Below are positions 6,117-9,245 of a stretch of DNA of 9,245 nt, one piece after another (position 1 is the stretch's first letter; every line of letters begins with the position of its first letter). This stretch comes from Treponema sp. (GTDB lineage: Bacteria; Spirochaetota; Spirochaetia; Treponematales; Breznakiellaceae). The translations under genes were made by a program, and so were the position numbers. The DNA lies in NCBI GenBank assembly GCA_031264395.1, contig JAISEB010000043.1, forward strand, positions 1 to 9,245, written 5' to 3'. The notes beneath the pieces were generated by a model. The model was not told where the DNA came from. It searched no databases and was given only the letters and a program-made list of their open reading frames with translations.

Positions 6117-6943
6117 ACGAAACACGGTTAAAACGGCGGCAGTGGGGTTGGATAATCCTGCTTCTTGCAATTGGATATATCTGGATGATCCCCCTTATCT
6201 ACATGGTGAGCATGTCTTTTAGAACGCCGGAAAACGCTTTTAACCCGGCGCTGTTCACGCTGCCAATGACGCTGCACAATTACAAACTGGTTCTTACGGA
6301 AAATCCCCTGCATGTGCATTTCTTTGTCAGCCTGATCATCAGTCTTGCCAGCGTTATCATTGTTACCCTGGGCGCCGCCATGGCGGCCTTCGGCTTTACC
6401 CGGAAGGATGTTAAATTCAAGAAATTTCTGTACGGCGCCCTTCTGGCTACCCTCATGGTGCCCATCAGCGCCATTGTCATACCCCTGACCCAGCTCAACT
6501 CGGTCATGGGCTGGCTCAATACGTTTCAGGGCCTGATCTTCCCCTATTCGGCGCTGGGAATTCCTTTCGCTCTGGTTATTCTAAAGGGCTTCATGGACGC
6601 CGTTCCCGGTGAACTGGAGGATGCGGCGATGATCGACGGATGCGGAAACTGGCGGCTCTTTTTCAAAATTATTTTATACATGTTAAGGCCCGGCATCATC
6701 GTCGTGGTAATCTGGGAATTCATGACCTGCTGGAATGAATTTTTTCTTGCGCTTGTTACAATGTCGGAACAGATGAAAAAACCGCTCCCGCTTATACCGA
6801 TGCAGTATTCGGGAATGTACTTCAGCAGGCCAAACGCGCTGTTTGCCATTCTGGTTCTTGTTTCAATTCCGATGATTCTGTTTTACGTCATCATGTCAAG
6901 AAAATTCATGCAGGGCTTAACGAGCGGCGCCATTAAGGGATAA
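6113..6943 (+). CDS. ABC sugar permease, MalG type (CUT1)
   Basis: This 276-residue inner-membrane partner of the preceding permease has hydrophobic segments at about 12-33, 68-93, 105-127, 138-160, 193-213 and 240-262. The EAA loop appears as DAAMIDG (170-176), followed by WRLFFKIILYMLRPG; Asp in place of the first Glu is a common variant. The phrase MVSMSFRTPE near residue 31 and the C-terminal end QGLTSGAIKG are typical of MalG/LacG-type proteins. A purine-rich site, AGGGGGAG (6101-6108), lies four nt before the start within the end of the upstream gene. No ATPase gene follows. As in many CUT1 systems, a shared MsmX/UgpC-type ATPase encoded elsewhere probably energises the transporter. Confidence 0.93.
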   Translation: MNETRLKRRQWGWIILLLAIGYIWMIPLIYMVSMSFRTPENAFNPALFTLPMTLHNYKLVLTENPLHVHFFVSLIISLASVIIVTLGAAMAAFGFTRKDVKFKKFLYGALLATLMVPISAIVIPLTQLNSVMGWLNTFQGLIFPYSALGIPFALVILKGFMDAVPGELEDAAMIDGCGNWRLFFKIILYMLRPGIIVVVIWEFMTCWNEFFLALVTMSEQMKKPLPLIPMQYSGMYFSRPNALFAILVLVSIPMILFYVIMSRKFMQGLTSGAIKG

Positions 6944-6952
6944 AATTGTTCC

Positions 6953-8185
6953 ATGAATACGCCAGCGGTTACCGACTCGATTGTACAGAACAGAAGGCGA
7001 TACCGGCACAACAGGGTCTTGGACATAATCAGGTCAAAGGAGGGAGTTTCCCGTTATGACATTAAAAAGATTACGTCCTACAGCATAGAAACCATTCTGG
7101 ACATTACCGGCGAACTGCTCAGGGAAGGGTTCATTTACGAAGAGGCGGGCCGCAACGGCCGGATAGGGCGCCGGCCGGTATCCCTGTACATCAATGCCCA
7201 TGGAGGCTACTTTGCCGGCGTTGAATTCAACAGCCAGCGTATTCAGGGCGTCCTGTTGAATTTTGCCAAAGAGCCGGTTCACGGCGAAATGCTTCCGGTA
7301 AGCGCCGATGACGACGCCGCGGTTCTGCTCGAAAAGGTAGAAACGGTTATTGAACGCCTCCTTGCTGCGCGGCCTTCCGGGGGAAAAAAGGTAATCGGCG
7401 TTGGACTGGGCCTTCCCGGTTTTTTTGATCCTGAAACCGGATCGGCGATAAGCTATGATTTTTTGCCTTCCTGGAAAGACATACCCATAAAAAAAATAAT
7501 AGAAGACCGGTTCAGGCTTCCCTGTTTTATTGAAAACAATGTTGCCGTTATCGCCATGGCCTACCGGTGGCTGATGTTCCGTGAAGAGCCGGAAGATTTT
7601 CTTTTTGTGTCCATCCGTACCGGAGTACGGATTGTCCCGTGGTACGGCGGCAGGTTCATCTTCGAGGGAAAAAGCTATGTCGGACAATTGGGACACGTTA
7701 AAGTGCCCGGTTCGAACCGGCTTTGCAACTGCGGTGAAAGGGGATGCCTCAACGCGGAGATAACCGATCCCGGAATACGGAACAAGATGATAGAGATGAT
7801 TCTTAACCACCGCATGGCGGGGATTTCCGGCAGGATAAACGGGAATCTGGAATGTTTGAACGTAGATATGCTAAAGGAGGCGGTGCTCGAGAAAGACCCG
7901 CATGCCATTGATCTTGTCCAGGATTCGGCGGTTAAACTGGGCCACTGCCTGGGAATGATGGTCGATATTCTGGCCCCCAATGTCATTGTGCTTTCTGGAA
8001 AACTGGTAAGCATGGGCGGCATCTTCATGGACGCCGTGGAAAAGGGCATACGGCAAAATACCATAAACGGCAGCACATCCAAGATACGGCTTGTAAATTC
8101 CACCCTTGAGGATAATGCCGGAGCATGGGGGGCCGCGGTTCTGGCGCTGCTGCGGAGCTTTGAGTTTGAAACCCTGCAAATTTAA
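6953..8185 (+). CDS. ROK-family transcriptional regulator (NagC/XylR type)
   Basis: This 410-residue protein has an N-terminal winged helix-turn-helix (about residues 19-75: RVLDIIRSKEGVSRYDIKK, then a recognition-helix region, then GRIGRRPVSLYI) joined to a ROK sugar-sensing domain. It is likely a repressor that releases DNA when the imported sugar or its derivative binds. The zinc cluster is intact: H248, and C258, C260 and C265 in CNCGERGC. Kinase residues are not: the usual DxGxT loop is replaced by GVEFNS, and the catalytic Asp of the END motif is Asn (ENN, 194-196). The sugar-contacting ExGH motif is QLGH (245-248), with Gln in place of Glu, so the ligand may differ from the usual free hexoses. 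The gene starts 9 bp after the permease stop with no well-spaced Shine-Dalgarno (AAGGGA is 12 nt away), which fits low expression and dependence on upstream translation. Its target is probably its own operon. Confidence 0.9.
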   Translation: MNTPAVTDSIVQNRRRYRHNRVLDIIRSKEGVSRYDIKKITSYSIETILDITGELLREGFIYEEAGRNGRIGRRPVSLYINAHGGYFAGVEFNSQRIQGVLLNFAKEPVHGEMLPVSADDDAAVLLEKVETVIERLLAARPSGGKKVIGVGLGLPGFFDPETGSAISYDFLPSWKDIPIKKIIEDRFRLPCFIENNVAVIAMAYRWLMFREEPEDFLFVSIRTGVRIVPWYGGRFIFEGKSYVGQLGHVKVPGSNRLCNCGERGCLNAEITDPGIRNKMIEMILNHRMAGISGRINGNLECLNVDMLKEAVLEKDPHAIDLVQDSAVKLGHCLGMMVDILAPNVIVLSGKLVSMGGIFMDAVEKGIRQNTINGSTSKIRLVNSTLEDNAGAWGAAVLALLRSFEFETLQI

Positions 8186-8216
8186 AAACGCGGTTTTCAT
8201 CCGCTGTTAATCACAC

Positions 8217-8221
8217 AGGAG
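8217..8221 (+). promoter_or_regulatory. Ribosome binding site of the second aldolase gene
   Basis: AGGAG lies six nt before ATG 8228 in the 42-bp gap after the ROK gene. It supports the chosen start. Confidence 0.6.
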
Positions 8222-8227
8222 AGTAGT

Positions 8228-9076
8228 ATGACAACTGTTAAAATTCTGGATGTTCTTAAAGAGATGAGTTCCAAAAAAGAAGTGCTTGTTTCCTTTAATC
8301 TTTTTAACAACGCGTCCATCAACGGCGTTTTCAGGGCGGCGCAAAAGGTAAACCGGCCTGTCATGCTGGGAGTTACCGAACGCGATCTTGCCCATTACGG
8401 CCTTGAAGAGCTGGTAAAAACGGTACGGATCAAGGCTGAACGGACGGGGGTAATCACCGCCCTTCACCTGGACCACGGAATGAGCCTCGAAGCGGCCGTG
8501 CGTTGTATCCGGGCCGGTTTTTCCTCGGTGATGCTTGATCCTTCGGGGCTCGAACCGGAAAAAAGAATTCCGGTAGTCCGTGAAGTAATGGATTTTGCCC
8601 GTTCCGCCGACGTAATGGTAGAAAGTATGGTCGGCCAATTGAAACTGGCCCTTGACGACATACAGGGCGAAGGCGTTTCAAAAGAAGAATTAACCGACCC
8701 CGTGGAGGCCGCCTCTTTTGTCCGGGAAACGGGAATAGATATTCTGGCGGTTTCCGTAGGCACCGAACACGGCAGCGCCTTCGCGGGAAAAGAAGAAGAA
8801 ATAGACATGCCGCGGCTCAGGGCCATTGCCGAAGCGGTTCCGGTTCCACTGGTAGTTCACGGCGGCAGCGGCGTTTCCGCCGGCCAGCTGCGGGAACTGC
8901 GGAATTACCATGTAGGCAAAATGAATATCGGCGGGGCAATCCGGGTGGCCTATACCAAAGCCGTCATGAAGGCTTTGACGGAGAATCCCTACATGGACAT
9001 GAATGACGCCGATGCGGCCGGGGAAGAGGCGATCTGTGAAACGGCGGCCGCCAAGCTGCGGATACTAAGCTGCTAA
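8228..9076 (+). CDS. Class II ketose-bisphosphate aldolase family protein (GatY/KbaY/Fba type)
   Basis: This 282-residue TIM-barrel zinc aldolase is of the family that splits fructose or tagatose 1,6-bisphosphate and related ketose 1-phosphates into DHAP plus an aldehyde. Its length is that of GatY/KbaY. The catalytic Asp and zinc ligand are D82 and H83 in HLDHG, and the other zinc ligands are H181 in GTEHG and H211 in VVHGGSG; GGSG (212-215) binds phosphate. Two motifs deviate. The usual VExELG is VESMVG (131-136), losing the second Glu, and the phosphate-binding N-x-x-T after K-(I/M)-N is NIGG (233-236), losing Thr. The substrate may therefore not be a standard bisphosphate. The gene is followed after only 2 bp by a second FGGY kinase, so kinase and aldolase likely act in sequence. 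It is unrelated in fold to the FucA-type aldolase of the same operon. Family is confident, substrate unknown. Confidence 0.87.
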   Translation: MTTVKILDVLKEMSSKKEVLVSFNLFNNASINGVFRAAQKVNRPVMLGVTERDLAHYGLEELVKTVRIKAERTGVITALHLDHGMSLEAAVRCIRAGFSSVMLDPSGLEPEKRIPVVREVMDFARSADVMVESMVGQLKLALDDIQGEGVSKEELTDPVEAASFVRETGIDILAVSVGTEHGSAFAGKEEEIDMPRLRAIAEAVPVPLVVHGGSGVSAGQLRELRNYHVGKMNIGGAIRVAYTKAVMKALTENPYMDMNDADAAGEEAICETAAAKLRILSC

Positions 9077-9078
9077 AC

Positions 9079-9245
9079 ATGCGCGGCTGTTACGTCGGAA
9101 TAGACATCGGAACTACCAACACCAAGGCGGCTATCCTCCATACCGACGGAACGCTGGGGCCGCCCCTAAAGGCGGCTACGCCCTTTTACTCCGCGCACGG
9201 GGCGGTCTTCTTTAATCTTTCACTATTGGAAAATATAATCGGGGA
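9079..9245 (+). CDS. Second FGGY carbohydrate kinase, N-terminal part (runs off the window)
   Basis: An open frame starts with ATG 9079, two bases after the aldolase stop, and continues to the window end (55 complete codons). Residues 5-17, YVGIDIGTTNTKA, are the N-terminal ATP/phosphate loop of FGGY sugar kinases such as xylulokinase and gluconokinase. After this come AAILHTDGTL, a beta-hairpin typical of the fold, and F-N-L-S-L-L-E-N, where the family usually has a helix start. The catalytic Asp and sugar-specific parts lie beyond the window. There is no good Shine-Dalgarno, so translation is probably coupled to the aldolase. It differs from the rhamnulokinase-like gene at 1509, whose loop is DLGASGSK, so it is not a recent duplicate. 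The substrate cannot be inferred from this fragment. Confidence 0.82.
   Translation, partial: MRGCYVGIDIGTTNTKAAILHTDGTLGPPLKAATPFYSAHGAVFFNLSLLENIIG

Noticed and set aside
7034..7810. Minus-strand open frame of 258 codons opposite the ROK gene
   Set aside because: Complete overlap with a conserved gene and no recognisable motif; a shadow frame.
8185..8204. Terminator in the 42-bp gap between the ROK and aldolase genes (AAAAC-GCG-GTTTT and GCGG/CCGC)
   Set aside because: The stems are only 4-5 bp, mutually exclusive and lack a T-run, so co-transcription is more likely.

Overview
The window is one co-directional stretch (everything on the + strand) of a bacterial carbohydrate-use locus with moderate-to-high GC and short gaps. 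The best guess for the source is a spirochaete of the Treponema type. This is an inference from the style of the sugar-binding protein (a Sec signal ending in a VFA-TGEK-like junction, followed by a Ser/Gln-rich linker) and from the pairing of a CUT1 sugar transporter with a ROK regulator. No rRNA or other phylogenetic marker is present, so this stays tentative.

Left edge (1-693): the C-terminal part of a GH38 alpha-mannosidase, followed by a 105-bp gap with two small inverted repeats and a TATAAT box. Next comes an AT-richer gene (799-1299) for a Vsr-like DNA mismatch endonuclease that lacks the zinc ligands of E. coli Vsr and has no methyltransferase partner in view. It looks like a foreign insertion between two sugar-metabolism blocks.

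Main block (1509 to beyond 9245): a probable single operon that starts at a good sigma-70-like promoter (TTGACA, 17 bp, TATGTT; 1451-1479). Gene order: rhamnulokinase-like FGGY kinase; FucA/AraD-type class II aldolase (overlapping the kinase by 20 bp); periplasmic sugar-binding protein; two CUT1 membrane permeases (overlapping by 4 bp); ROK-family repressor-like regulator; GatY/KbaY/Fba-type zinc aldolase; and the start of a second FGGY kinase, cut by the right edge. No transport ATPase and no sugar isomerase is visible.

Proposed logic: the binding protein and permeases import a sugar, using an ATPase encoded elsewhere. One kinase phosphorylates a ketose and one of the two aldolases splits the phosphate ester into DHAP and an aldehyde. 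The ROK protein senses the sugar and controls the operon. Having two kinases and two unrelated zinc aldolases in one operon is the most unusual feature, and it suggests two parallel or consecutive ketose routes. The substrate cannot be fixed from sequence. L-fucose/L-rhamnose-type deoxy sugars are the obvious candidates for the first kinase and aldolase.

Non-coding signals worth noting are a near-perfect AACAAAC-A-GTTTGTT palindrome just before the binding-protein gene, and a 197-bp GC-rich structured spacer between the binding protein and the first permease. That spacer could be a partial terminator/antiterminator, or a dispersed repeat.
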